Part shown: positions 41,489 to 50,201 of the stretch, piece after piece
Layout of the letters: each line of letters opens with the position of its first letter
Numbering within the stretch: position 1 is the stretch's first letter
Source: Planctomycetota bacterium
GTDB taxonomy: Bacteria > Planctomycetota > UBA1135 > GCA-002686595
DNA: 64,000 bases
Reading direction: 5' to 3'
NCBI GenBank assembly: GCA_022446815.1
Contig: JAKVCD010000015.1
Span: forward strand, 46,267-110,266
Position numbers and translations under genes: made by a program
Notes under the pieces: generated by a model
What the model saw: the letters and a program-made list of their open reading frames with translations, nothing else
What the model was told of the DNA's origin: nothing
The model's database searches: none

Positions 41489-43206
41489 GGTGTGGGCCTG
41501 CAAGCGTAGAGCTGGACGACCCGAGGCTCGCCGGCTGGAGTCTGTAACTCATAGATGCCGAGCGCATCAGACGCCCTCCAGCCGAGCGCGAGGAGCCGCT
41601 CCTGATATCCGCGCATGAACGCCCTCGCGGGTCGCGCCCCGAGGTCAGGCGGGTCGGTCATAAATAAGACGTCAAAGTCACGAGCCCATGCCGCGAGGGC
41701 CTCGTCAGTCCAGCCCGGGTCCTCGCCAAGGAAGGTGATGTCGACGTCTCTGTGCGCGTCACGCAAGAAGCGCTCTCGCTCACCGCCTCGCTCAAGGAGC
41801 CCGAGGTGCAAGGTCGCAGGTGAGAGCTCGCTTGAGACTCCCAGCCAGCCGACGCGCTCGCTGGGCTGCGCCTCCTCTGCGCAGGCGTCGAGGATCGCTG
41901 CAGCGGTCTCCGTCGCTAGTCCCGCGGTAGGCCGGCGCCTGCCCCCCCCGAGCCGGCTCAACCGCTCTAGCTCGCTCTGCACGTAAGCTCTCCCGGGTCC
42001 GTCAGCAGGCATCACGCCAGCCACCTCCGTCATCGCGCGCGAGTCCAAGCCGCCCAGCGGGACCGCGCAGACGAGGAGGACCCAAGGCGCAGCCCTGCGC
42101 CCGACCCTGCTTGAGCTCGCCCAGGAGCCGAACCCGAGGGCGGCCAAGCACCAGAGCGCAGGGGCGAAGGGGACGAGGAAGCGGTCGAGGTGAAAGGGAT
42201 GTGACCAGAGTACGGCGGCAGGGATGAGCGCTGCCGCGCCGAGCAGGCGCGCCCCAGGCCTGCCGATCGTCCCCAAGGAGCAGAGGGCTCCAAAGATGAC
42301 GAAGAGGAGCAGCCGCGGCTGGAGGTGGAGCCCTGCCCCCCACTCCACGAGACGTCGCGCTGGCGAGAGGTACACCGTCTCCAAGTTCCCTGCGAGGAAG
42401 CCCAAGAAGGCCTCGCGGTGCACCACAGCGAGCTCAGCGCCTCCTGGCAGCGGGAGGAAGAACCACCACAGGCAGCTCACGAGGGGCGCCGCCGCCAAGC
42501 GCGCGAGTCGCCGAGGCATCACGCCCCCGGCTCCAGCGCGAAGAGCTTGAAGCCACTCGAGGGCTAGGTCACAGGCTAAAGCCGCGCCGAGGAGCAGGCC
42601 GTAGTTGAACTTCGTGAAGAACACGCAGGCGAAGGCGCAGCCGGCCAGGAGATCTCTACGCGGGTGCTCGTCATCGCGCCTTAGCCAGGCGACGAGCGCC
42701 CATACCACCGCACACGCCGTGGGGACCGCGTGAAAGAGAGTACCCGCATAGGCGCCCGCCAGCGGCGACGCAGCGCAGAGGGCGAGCGTACCCCAGGCCG
42801 CCCAGCCCACCGCGCGCTCCTCAAGCCCAGCGCGAGTCCCAGCTGCGAGCGTGAGCTTGTACGACCCGAGCATGGTGAGGCCCCAGAGGAAGACCCCCAT
42901 CATCCGCGCGATCACCTCAGATGGACCGGTGAGAGCCTGGGCCAGGCCTAAGAGCGTGGGCCACACGAAGGGGTACTGGGTGCATGAGTGGAGCGCATCC
43001 AACGCGCCCTCGAGCTCGCCAGCCTGCAGGTACAGCGCCATGCGTGCGGCGGGGAGCTGGACGTGCTGGCTCTCATCCCAGCCCCAGGTCACGTCCTCCG
43101 CAGCGGTCATGAGCTGCCAGCTCACCCAAGCCGCTGCCGCGACCCAGGGGAGCGCGCGGGCGGCCCGCGCTGGGCTGTCTTCCGACGCACCGTTCATGCG
43201 GGGCAT
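41485..43206 (-). CDS. GT-C-type polytopic membrane protein (putative glycosyltransferase)
   Basis: About 573 aa with roughly ten hydrophobic segments and a soluble C-terminal part (from about residue 420). After the first segment comes GWDESQHVQLPAARMAL, an acidic pair in the first outer loop as in PMT/ArnT-like GT-C enzymes, which use lipid-linked sugars. Closest family and substrate cannot be named. Two start codons, 43206 and 43197, are possible; neither has a clear ribosome-binding site. It shares an ATGA overlap with mutS2, an unexpected partner. Confidence 0.6.
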   Translation of the reverse strand: MPRMNGASEDSPARAARALPWVAAAAWVSWQLMTAAEDVTWGWDESQHVQLPAARMALYLQAGELEGALDALHSCTQYPFVWPTLLGLAQALTGPSEVIARMMGVFLWGLTMLGSYKLTLAAGTRAGLEERAVGWAAWGTLALCAASPLAGAYAGTLFHAVPTACAVVWALVAWLRRDDEHPRRDLLAGCAFACVFFTKFNYGLLLGAALACDLALEWLQALRAGAGGVMPRRLARLAAAPLVSCLWWFFLPLPGGAELAVVHREAFLGFLAGNLETVYLSPARRLVEWGAGLHLQPRLLLFVIFGALCSLGTIGRPGARLLGAAALIPAAVLWSHPFHLDRFLVPFAPALWCLAALGFGSWASSSRVGRRAAPWVLLVCAVPLGGLDSRAMTEVAGVMPADGPGRAYVQSELERLSRLGGGRRRPTAGLATETAAAILDACAEEAQPSERVGWLGVSSELSPATLHLGLLERGGERERFLRDAHRDVDITFLGEDPGWTDEALAAWARDFDVLFMTDPPDLGARPARAFMRGYQERLLALGWRASDALGIYELQTPAGEPRVVQLYACRPTP

Positions 43207-43312
43207 TGTAGGCACCCAGGGGGTGGCCGGAATACACTGCAGGGGCGCCGCCCCGTGCTCTGGACGTCCCACGAGCAGGGCTCACTCTCGCGGCGCCTTC
43301 AGAGGACCCACC

Positions 43313-44479
43313 TTGAGCCACTCAGACGAGCACCAAGACCAGATCGAGACCCGCGCTATCCACGCCGGTCAAACCCCGGACCCCAACAACGGCGCGGTGA
43401 TGCCGCCGGTGTACCTCTCGAGCACATTCGAGCAGGACGCCCCTGCGGTCCCTCGCCAGGGCTACGAGTACTCGCGCACCACAAATCCGACGCGGACGGC
43501 CCTCGAGGAGAACGTCGCCTCCCTAGAAGGCGGCGCCTGGGGACTCTGCTTCGGCTCAGGGCTCGCCGCGACCAACGCCCTCCTAGCGAGCTTTGTACCG
43601 GGCGATCACATCGTGGCTGGCAACGACCTCTATGGCGGGACCCACCGCATCTTCCGTCAGGTCTACGAGCGCTACGGCATCGAGTTCACCTTCGTTGACG
43701 CGCGCGAGACAGAGGAGATCGCCGCCGCGCTGCGTCCCGAGACGAAGTGCGTCTACCTCGAGACACCTTCCAACCCGCTCCTCCGCCTCACCGACCTGAG
43801 CGCAGCGATCGCGCTCGCGAAGGACGCTGGCAAGATGGTGGTAGTCGACAACACCTTCGCGACCCCTTACCTCCAGAACCCGCTCGCCCTCGGGGCTGAC
43901 GTGGTCCTCCACTCGATGACGAAGTACCTCGCAGGTCACTCCGACGTCGTCGCAGGCTGCTTGATTGGAAACGACCCGGAGCTCCGAGAGCGCTACGCCT
44001 TCAACCAGAACTCATGCGGTGGAGGACTCGACCCCTTCTCTAGTTTCCTCGTCATGCGTGGCACGAAGACCCTCGCTGTTCGCATGGAGCGCCACTGCTC
44101 CAACGCGCGCGCGGTCGCAGAGTTCCTCGAGGGGCACGCTGCCGTCGAGACAGTGCATTATCCGGGCCTAGAGTCGCATCCGCAGAGCGAGCTTTGCGCA
44201 CGACAGATGCGCGACGCCGGCGGGATGGTGAGCGTTGAGCTCAAGGGTGGCCTTGAAGCTGGCGCTGAGCTCTCGAAGAGGTCGCGCCTCTTCATCCTGG
44301 CAGAGTCCCTCGGCGGCGTAGAGTCGCTCATTGAGGTGCCACCGATCATGACTCACGCGAGCATCCCTGCTGAGGAACGACGAGCGTCGGGGATGGCCGA
44401 CGGCCTCGTCCGCCTCTCCGTTGGGATAGAGAACGTCGACGACCTCATCGCCGACCTCGATCAAGCGCTCTCGCGCTGA
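43313..44479 (+). CDS. Cystathionine gamma-synthase/lyase family PLP enzyme
   Basis: 388-aa Cys/Met-metabolism PLP enzyme. The PLP lysine is Lys204 in SMTKYLAGHSDVVAG; other signatures are YEYSRTTNPTRTALEENVAS, GDHIVAGNDLYGGTHRIF and FILAESLGGVESLIEVPPIM. Synthase, gamma-lyase and related activities cannot be separated by eye. The start is probably TTG at 43313, with AGAGGA 7 bases upstream; the open frame before it runs antisense to the membrane-protein gene. It is convergent with the HU gene, 7 bases away. Confidence 0.9.
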   Translation: MSHSDEHQDQIETRAIHAGQTPDPNNGAVMPPVYLSSTFEQDAPAVPRQGYEYSRTTNPTRTALEENVASLEGGAWGLCFGSGLAATNALLASFVPGDHIVAGNDLYGGTHRIFRQVYERYGIEFTFVDARETEEIAAALRPETKCVYLETPSNPLLRLTDLSAAIALAKDAGKMVVVDNTFATPYLQNPLALGADVVLHSMTKYLAGHSDVVAGCLIGNDPELRERYAFNQNSCGGGLDPFSSFLVMRGTKTLAVRMERHCSNARAVAEFLEGHAAVETVHYPGLESHPQSELCARQMRDAGGMVSVELKGGLEAGAELSKRSRLFILAESLGGVESLIEVPPIMTHASIPAEERRASGMADGLVRLSVGIENVDDLIADLDQALSR

Positions 44480-44486
44480 GCACAGA

Positions 44487-44894
44487 CTAGAAGGGCGAAC
44501 TCGGCGCCGGGGGCGGCGTCGGGGGAGGCGTCTCGCTCTGGGGAGCCTCCACGATCATCGGCTCCTCGGGAGCCGGCGCCGGCTCGAGGGGAATGTCAGC
44601 GCTAACGCGCTCGCGCATCTTTCGACCGACCTTGAACTTCACCACCCTCCGAGAGGGCACCTCAACCTTCTCAAGTGTGCGCGGATTCTGCGCCTGCCTT
44701 GAGGCGCGCTGCCTCACCTCGAAGACGCCAAACTCTCTGAACTCCAAGCGGTTCCCGCGCGCGAGCTCATCGACGACCTCGTCGAGGAGTTGCTGGAGGA
44801 TCTCCTTCACCACGACCTTGGTCTGCCCCGTGCGCTCAGAGATCCTGTTGACTAGCACCTTCTTGGTGATCGTCTTCGCTTGCGGCTCGCTCAT
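44487..44894 (-). CDS. HU/IHF-family DNA-binding protein with Pro/Glu tail
   Basis: 135 aa. Residues about 8-98 form the HU/IHF fold: LVNRISERTGQTKVVVKEIL, LEFREFGVFEVRQRASRQAQ, NPRTLEKVEVPSRRVVKFKV. The Pro at the tip of the DNA-intercalating arm region is kept (NPRT). A tail of about 35 residues rich in Pro, Glu and Ala follows (ends PPPAPSSPF). HU versus IHF subunit cannot be decided from this. Confidence 0.9.
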   Translation of the reverse strand: MSEPQAKTITKKVLVNRISERTGQTKVVVKEILQQLLDEVVDELARGNRLEFREFGVFEVRQRASRQAQNPRTLEKVEVPSRRVVKFKVGRKMRERVSADIPLEPAPAPEEPMIVEAPQSETPPPTPPPAPSSPF

Positions 44895-44998
44895 AGGTTC
44901 AAAGTGGGGCTTGAAGAGGGTCTGGGTCAGCGCTCGCTGACCGGCACGAATGGGTTGACAGCGCTGTAGCCCATGAGTGGTAGCTCAGCACGCTCTCG

Positions 44999-45038
44999 AT
45001 TGTGGACGGTCTCATCCTCGCGTCAAGTAAGAACTTAC
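44999..45038 (-). promoter_or_regulatory. Predicted promoter and inverted repeat upstream of the HU-family gene
   Basis: In the 290-base gap before the HU-family gene: TTGACG (45021-45026), 16-base spacer, CACAAT (44999-45004) on the minus strand. Directly behind the -35 lies the inverted repeat GTAAG-AA-CTTAC (45027-45038), a possible operator. The rest of 44895-45184 shows nothing I recognise. Confidence 0.35.
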
Positions 45039-45184
45039 GACGCCCGCCCGCGCTCCCCTTCGGACCAGCCGCTCCAGCAGTTACTACCGCAACCGCTTAG
45101 CAGGTAAACGCTTGCGTCAATTCCCTGCCTAAGCCAGCGTCACAAAGAGATCAAGGTGGACGTTAACCACTGCGGGGAAACACT

Positions 45185-45637
45185 TTACGAGCCTGTCGGC
45201 CCCTCGTCTAAGACAAAGGTCACCGGGCCATCGTTCACAAGCTCGACATCCATCATCGCACCAAAGCGCCCTGTCTCCACAAGCAGGCCCAAGTCTCTCA
45301 GGGCAGACACGAAGCGCTCATAGAGCGCCTGCGCCTCAACGGGAGCAGCCGCCTTGTCGAAGCTAGGGCGCCTCCCCTTCCGCCCATCAGCGGCGAGGGT
45401 GAACTGGCTCACGACCAAGAGCGAGCCCCCGACCTCTTCAATGGCTCGATTCATCCGACCGTCCGCATCATTGAAGAAGCGGAAGCTCGCGACCTTGGAG
45501 GCGAGCTGAAGAGCCTCTCGCTCGCCGTCCCCCTCGAGGACACCTAGGAGGATGAGCGCACCATGATCGATCGCGCCGACGACCTCTCCAGCCACGCGCA
45601 CAGAGGCGGAGCTAACGCGTTGCACTACGGCGCGCAT
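45185..45637 (-). CDS. dtd: D-aminoacyl-tRNA deacylase
   Basis: Removes D-amino acids (and Gly from tRNA-Ala) from tRNA, 150 aa. Start MRAVVQRVSSASVRVAGEVV, catalytic-site motifs SQFTLAADGRKGRRPSF and the cross-subunit Gly-Pro motif NDGPVTFVLD. Its ATG overlaps the stop of the TPR lipoprotein gene by one base. Confidence 0.96.
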   Translation of the reverse strand: MRAVVQRVSSASVRVAGEVVGAIDHGALILLGVLEGDGEREALQLASKVASFRFFNDADGRMNRAIEEVGGSLLVVSQFTLAADGRKGRRPSFDKAAAPVEAQALYERFVSALRDLGLLVETGRFGAMMDVELVNDGPVTFVLDEGPTGS

Positions 45638-46686
45638 CAGTCGTCCGCGCCTTGCTCACTTGAGTCGCGCTTGATCGAGGAGAGGTGCGCCTCGGCGCGC
45701 GCGCGCTGCAAGAGCGCACTTAAATCGGTCAGGCCCTCCGAGCGCTCGTAGACCTCGCGCCAAGCTGCGACCGCCTCACGGCTATTGGGCGCGCGGCGCT
45801 CAAGCAGCAGCGCCTCTTGCACGACGTAAAGGAGAGAGTCCGGGTCGCGCTCGCGCGCGCTGCGCACTGAGGCGAGCGCCTCTTCGAGCTCCCCCAGCTC
45901 CACCGTTGCTGCGGCCAAGACCGAGTCTGCTCGACCGCCAGCATCTCGGCTCGCAGCCCCAAGGAGCGACGCAGCCTCTTCGTGACGCTTGGCGCGGACG
46001 AGTAAGACCCCGAGGTCACACTCTGCAGATGAGATCGCTTCCTGAGAGACTCGTGGGTCCTCGCGTGCGACCTCCAACCAGGCCGACCAAGTCTCGATCG
46101 CACGCTCTTGCTCTCCTGCGTGCGAACGGAGCCAGGCCAAGAGCCACCAAGCAGGGAGGTTCCTAGGCTCGAGGGCCACCGCGCGCTCGACAGCCCGCCG
46201 CCCCTCCTCCGTCTCGCCCAGACGCGCGAGGGCGTGCGCCCGCGCGTAGTGGCCCCATGCGTAAGCGAAGTCCAGCTCGAGCGCGCGCTCGGCGAGGTAC
46301 AAGGCCGCGTAGGCGTCAGGCTCTGCGCGCGCTGCGAGCAAGAACCTGAGCGGGCTGGGCTCGGCCTCCGCGGCCTCTCTGTAGGAGCGGCGCAGATTGA
46401 CCGAGAGCGCATCTGAGCCCTCCTCCAAGCCTAAGAATCGCGCCTCCTGGGCCAGAGTAGCCATCCATGGGTCCTCTGGATGTGCCTCTGCGAGGCTCGC
46501 ATAGCGATCTCTAGCCCCGCGCATGTCGCCAGCCTCAAGGCGCTCCCGGGCACCTCTGAGGAGCTCAAGGGTCCCCTCGTCGAGGACCTCCAGCTCGGGC
46601 ACGTGTCCGTTGATGTCCAGCTCGACCGTGCTAGAGCACGCCCCGAGCGCGGCCATCGCAAGCGCGGAGAGGACCCGACGGCTCAT
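45637..46686 (-). CDS. TPR-repeat lipoprotein
   Basis: 349 aa. A signal peptide with lipobox LGAC (Cys17 from the ATG at 46686) predicts a lipid-anchored envelope protein. The rest is helical repeats of the TPR type, such as AWGHYARAHALARLGETEEG and RAVALEPRNLPAWWLLAWLR. A GTG at 46695 is an alternative start, but AGGTGG fits the ATG better. It lies 9 bases after trpS and overlaps dtd by one base. Function unknown; TPR proteins usually hold protein complexes. Confidence 0.8.
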   Translation of the reverse strand: MSRRVLSALAMAALGACSSTVELDINGHVPELEVLDEGTLELLRGARERLEAGDMRGARDRYASLAEAHPEDPWMATLAQEARFLGLEEGSDALSVNLRRSYREAAEAEPSPLRFLLAARAEPDAYAALYLAERALELDFAYAWGHYARAHALARLGETEEGRRAVERAVALEPRNLPAWWLLAWLRSHAGEQERAIETWSAWLEVAREDPRVSQEAISSAECDLGVLLVRAKRHEEAASLLGAASRDAGGRADSVLAAATVELGELEEALASVRSARERDPDSLLYVVQEALLLERRAPNSREAVAAWREVYERSEGLTDLSALLQRARAEAHLSSIKRDSSEQGADD

Positions 46687-46695
46687 CCCCGCCAC

Positions 46696-47682
46696 CTAAC
46701 GTAGCCCGCAGGCCTCTAAGGCTCGATCCCTGACAGCGGTCGCGCGCGCTCGCGCACGCTCCGCGCCGGAGGCGAGCAGGCGATCGATCTCAGCCGGGTC
46801 CGCGAGGAGCTCTTCACGGCGCTCACGCCCAGCACGGAAGGTCTCCTCGATGAGCTCGATCAGGCGCACCTTGAGGTGCCCATAACCAGGACCATCTTCA
46901 CCGCCTGTGCGGACGCGCTCTTCCCACTCTCCGAGCTCACTCGAGTCGAGGAAGAGCTCGAGGAAGCGGAACAAGAGGACGCTCGCCGGCTCTTTGGGCT
47001 CCTCGGGCGGGCGGCTATCGGTCGTGATCGTGTTCACCGCCTTCTTGAGCTTCTTGCCGGTCTCGAACATCCAGATGGTGTTGCCGTAGCTCTTCGACAT
47101 CTTCTGTCCGTCCGTGCCGACGACCTTTGCGAGCTTGTCCTGCTCCTCGATGAGCGGCTCCGGCCTGCGGAAGACCTCAGCGTTGAAGGCGGCGTTGAAG
47201 CTCGCGGCCATGTCCTGGGTCATCTCGACGTGCTGCTTCTGGTCAGCGCCCACCGGGACGTGCGTCGGATCGAAGGCCAAGATATCGGCCGCCATGAGCG
47301 CGGGGTATGTGAACAACCCGACGTTTGGCTTCACCCCTTTAGCCACCTTGTCTTTATAGGAGTGAGCCCTCTCTAGGAGCCCCATGCCCGTGACGCAGGA
47401 CAGCATCCATGAGATCTCAGTCACCTCAGGCACATCGCTCTGCCTCCAAAAGACTGCCCGCTCGGGGTCAAGGCCCATCGCCAAGTAGGCGACGACGGCC
47501 TCCCGCACATTTTGCCGCAGGGCCTCAGGATCCCTGCTCGTAGTCAGCGCGTGGTAGTCAGCGATGAAGTAGAAGTGCTCTCCCTCACGCTCTTGCAGCT
47601 CGATGTGGGGACGCATAGCCCCGAACCAGTTGCCCAGATGGAGCAAGCCGCTGGACTGGATGCCGGAGAGGTAGGTGTTCAA
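46696..47682 (-). CDS. trpS: Tryptophanyl-tRNA synthetase
   Basis: Class I synthetase that charges tRNA-Trp, 328 aa. The HIGH-type motif is SSGLLHLGNWFGA and the KMSKS motif is GQKMSKSYGNTIW. Start is TTG at 47682 with AGGAG 6 bases upstream. It is divergent from the aromatic-repeat protein gene; the 122 bases between them should hold both promoters. Confidence 0.97.
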   Translation of the reverse strand: MNTYLSGIQSSGLLHLGNWFGAMRPHIELQEREGEHFYFIADYHALTTSRDPEALRQNVREAVVAYLAMGLDPERAVFWRQSDVPEVTEISWMLSCVTGMGLLERAHSYKDKVAKGVKPNVGLFTYPALMAADILAFDPTHVPVGADQKQHVEMTQDMAASFNAAFNAEVFRRPEPLIEEQDKLAKVVGTDGQKMSKSYGNTIWMFETGKKLKKAVNTITTDSRPPEEPKEPASVLLFRFLELFLDSSELGEWEERVRTGGEDGPGYGHLKVRLIELIEETFRAGRERREELLADPAEIDRLLASGAERARARATAVRDRALEACGLR

Positions 47683-47804
47683 GTGGGACTCCTAGGGTCG
47701 TCAGCGGGGACTCTACCGACTCAAACACGATCGGAACAGGAAGCGATGAATGATCCGGTTCCTTGAATCGAGGACTGGGGTATCGACAATCCTAAGGAGC
47801 CTCC

Positions 47805-49361
47805 ATGTCTGCCCCCTCGCTCTACACCTGCCTCCTCTTGGCTGCCGCCTCCTCCTCCTGCGCGGCCCTCGACACGGAGCGCAACCTCGCGCCGCTTTAC
47901 AGCGAGCACTGGACTGCCGGCGGCGGTGTCGGGATCGAATCGCTTGGAGGCACGGTCCTCACCCACCGCCCCTCCGTTGAGGCAAAACTCGACTCTTGGG
48001 CGATCCGCCCGCTTTTCATTCACGAGTGGCAAGACGACCTGAGCCGGACAGAGTTCCTCCATCCACTTGGGACCGTCACGCGCGGAGAGGGTGAGTTCAC
48101 CTGGAACTTCCTCCCGATCGCGCGCTACTCCCGAAAGGACGCGCCGGAGGTGAAGACCCGGAACAACTTCATGGACCGGTACACGCTCTTGGTGCTACCG
48201 CTGGGCCTGTACTTCTCGCAGTTCCCTGACGGCCGCCGGGTCCGCGCTGCCTTCCCTTTCCTCGGCGCGACCGACGGCTTCCTCACCTTCGACCACATCG
48301 AGTTCGCCCTCTTCCCGCTCTACATGCGCACCGAGCGAGATGGGCGAACCACCTGGCATTGGCTCTTCCCGTTCTTCTCTTACACCGACTCCGACGACGG
48401 CGAGGCATGGCGCTTCTGGCCCCTCGTCGGACACAACCAGCGCGACGGGAGCCGCTTCGCAGAGCCCGGCGCAGAGGATGAGCCCCTTCCCCGCTATGAC
48501 CGCTGGTTCTTCCTATGGCCGATCTTCCAGTACCAGAAGAACGAGCAGCGCCTCGGGCCAGACGAGGAAGAGACCTCTTGGACGGTCTTCCCCCTCATCG
48601 GCAGGACAGAGCAAGGCACCTTCGAGAGCACGACGCTTCTCTGGCCCTTCCTCGGCTACTCTCGCGACCCAGCGACCGGCTTCTACTCACTCGATTTCCC
48701 TTGGCCGCTCATCAACATCCAAGAGCCTGGGACGAGCGCGCGCGCACGGCGGTACCGCTTCTGGCCCTTCTACTCCATCTACGAAGGCGACGGGATGGTG
48801 GCGCGCTCCTGGGCATGGCCCCTAGTGCAACACAGAGTCGAGCAGTACAGAGACGGTGAGCGTGAGACCTTCTCTCTCCTGCCCCTCTATCAGTCCTTCA
48901 CTCGCACTTACGAGGGGGAGGAGCAGCCGACGCAGTGGCAGAAGCTCTGGCCGCTTTGGCAGCACGAGGAGGGCCCTGACCACGTGAAGAGCGCGCTGCC
49001 CGCCTTGAACCCGCTCTGGCACACCCCAGCCTTCGATCGGCATTACGGCTGGCTCTGGGAGCTCTACTCGAAGGACGCCCGAGATGGCCGGAGCCACGAG
49101 CGCAGCTGGCTAGGCCTGTGGCGCCGTGAGGTGGATCCGTACGAGGTCAGGACCTCCTTGGCTGGCATCTGGTCCCGTCGCACCTATCGCTCCGACGGGG
49201 CTTTGACCCATGAGAACTCCCTCCTTTTCGGGCTATTTAGATGGCGCACCACCGAAGGTGAGGGGGCAGACTTGCTCCCGCCGGCCCTCCCCGGCCCCGG
49301 CTGGCCGCTGAGGCCATCGACTGAACCGCTAGAGCCGACGACCACCCTCGAAGCACCCTGA
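47805..49361 (+). CDS. Unrecognised aromatic-Pro (WPL-type) repeat envelope protein upstream of mlaEFD
   Basis: 518 aa, not recognised as a named family. The N-terminus is a signal peptide with a possible weak lipobox (LAAASSSC). The mature part repeats a short hydrophobic motif of the form aromatic/Leu-W/F-P-L/F-aromatic, for example FALFPLYMRTERDG, WLFPFFSYTDSDDG, RFWPLVGHNQRDG, FFLWPIFQYQKN, LLWPFLGYSRDP, FWPFYSIYEGDG, LLPLYQSFTRTYEG and KLWPLWQHEEG, spaced roughly 20-35 residues. Charged, Asp/Gly-rich turns lie between, which suggests antiparallel beta hairpins. AAGGAG lies 6 bases before the ATG. Its stop is 6 bases before mlaE, so it is almost surely in that operon. A role in envelope lipid transport is inferred from position only. 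Confidence 0.75.
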   Translation: MSAPSLYTCLLLAAASSSCAALDTERNLAPLYSEHWTAGGGVGIESLGGTVLTHRPSVEAKLDSWAIRPLFIHEWQDDLSRTEFLHPLGTVTRGEGEFTWNFLPIARYSRKDAPEVKTRNNFMDRYTLLVLPLGLYFSQFPDGRRVRAAFPFLGATDGFLTFDHIEFALFPLYMRTERDGRTTWHWLFPFFSYTDSDDGEAWRFWPLVGHNQRDGSRFAEPGAEDEPLPRYDRWFFLWPIFQYQKNEQRLGPDEEETSWTVFPLIGRTEQGTFESTTLLWPFLGYSRDPATGFYSLDFPWPLINIQEPGTSARARRYRFWPFYSIYEGDGMVARSWAWPLVQHRVEQYRDGERETFSLLPLYQSFTRTYEGEEQPTQWQKLWPLWQHEEGPDHVKSALPALNPLWHTPAFDRHYGWLWELYSKDARDGRSHERSWLGLWRREVDPYEVRTSLAGIWSRRTYRSDGALTHENSLLFGLFRWRTTEGEGADLLPPALPGPGWPLRPSTEPLEPTTTLEAP

Positions 49362-49367
49362 ACAACT

Positions 49368-50201
49368 TTGGCTGAAGCAACAGAGATCCGTGCTGAAGAG
49401 CCGGCGGCGACCTCGCCCCCGCGCGACCCCGCGATCCTCACCTTCCTGAGGAGCGAGGGAGAGCGTATCGAGCTCTTGCTGCGGACGCTCCGCCGGCTCG
49501 GGCACACTCCCTCGCGCAGCAAGCTCATCTATGAGCAGATGTTCCTCTCTGGGATCCAGACGCTGCACGTCGTGCTCCTCGTCGGCCTGTTTATCGGGAT
49601 GATCGTCTCCCTGCAGACCGGCATCGAGCTCGCCAAGCTCGGTCAGCAAGACCAGATCGGCACCATCGTGGCTATCTCCATGGCGCGCGAGATGGGCCCC
49701 TTCATCACAGGCACGATCCTCACCGCCACAGTCGGCTCCGCCATCGCGGCCGAGCTAGGGACCATGTCCGTCTCGAACGAGCTCGACGCGCTCGAGGTGA
49801 TGAGCGTTGATCGTCTGAGCCTCCTTGTGCTCCCTCGCCTGGTCGGGCTCGCCCTGATCGCGCCCCTCTTGACCCTCGTCTGCGACACGGTCGGGATCAT
49901 CGGCGGCGCCTTCGTCGCGCAAGCTCAACTCAACGTGGGCTACGAGATGTACATGACCTCGGCGATCGACGCGCTCCGACCGACGGGCTTCCTCTTCAAC
50001 CTCCCGAAAGACCTCTACGCCGGCCTCATCAAGGCGGTCGTCTTTGGCGGGATGATCGCGACGGTGGCTTGCAACGAAGGCCTCAAGACAACTGGCGGTG
50101 CGCTCGGGGTCGGGCGCTCTACTCGAGCGGCTGTGCGTGACTCGATCATTGGAATCATCGTCCTCAACTACTTCATGACCTGGTTCATGTACCAAGCCTG
50201 A
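49368..50201 (+). CDS. mlaE: MlaE-type lipid ABC transporter permease
   Basis: 277-aa permease of the MlaE family, which moves phospholipid between inner membrane and an MCE protein. About five membrane segments; conserved MVSLQTGIELAKLGQQDQIG, ATVGSAIAAELGTMSVSNEL and DLYAGLIKAVVFGGMIATVA. The start is most likely TTG at 49368; there is no nearer ATG. It is followed by mlaF with a one-base overlap. Confidence 0.92.
   Translation: MAEATEIRAEEPAATSPPRDPAILTFLRSEGERIELLLRTLRRLGHTPSRSKLIYEQMFLSGIQTLHVVLLVGLFIGMIVSLQTGIELAKLGQQDQIGTIVAISMAREMGPFITGTILTATVGSAIAAELGTMSVSNELDALEVMSVDRLSLLVLPRLVGLALIAPLLTLVCDTVGIIGGAFVAQAQLNVGYEMYMTSAIDALRPTGFLFNLPKDLYAGLIKAVVFGGMIATVACNEGLKTTGGALGVGRSTRAAVRDSIIGIIVLNYFMTWFMYQA

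Noticed and set aside
42851..43312. N-terminal extension of the PLP enzyme frame
   Set aside because: Antisense to the membrane-protein gene; homology to the family begins only at the TTG at 43313.
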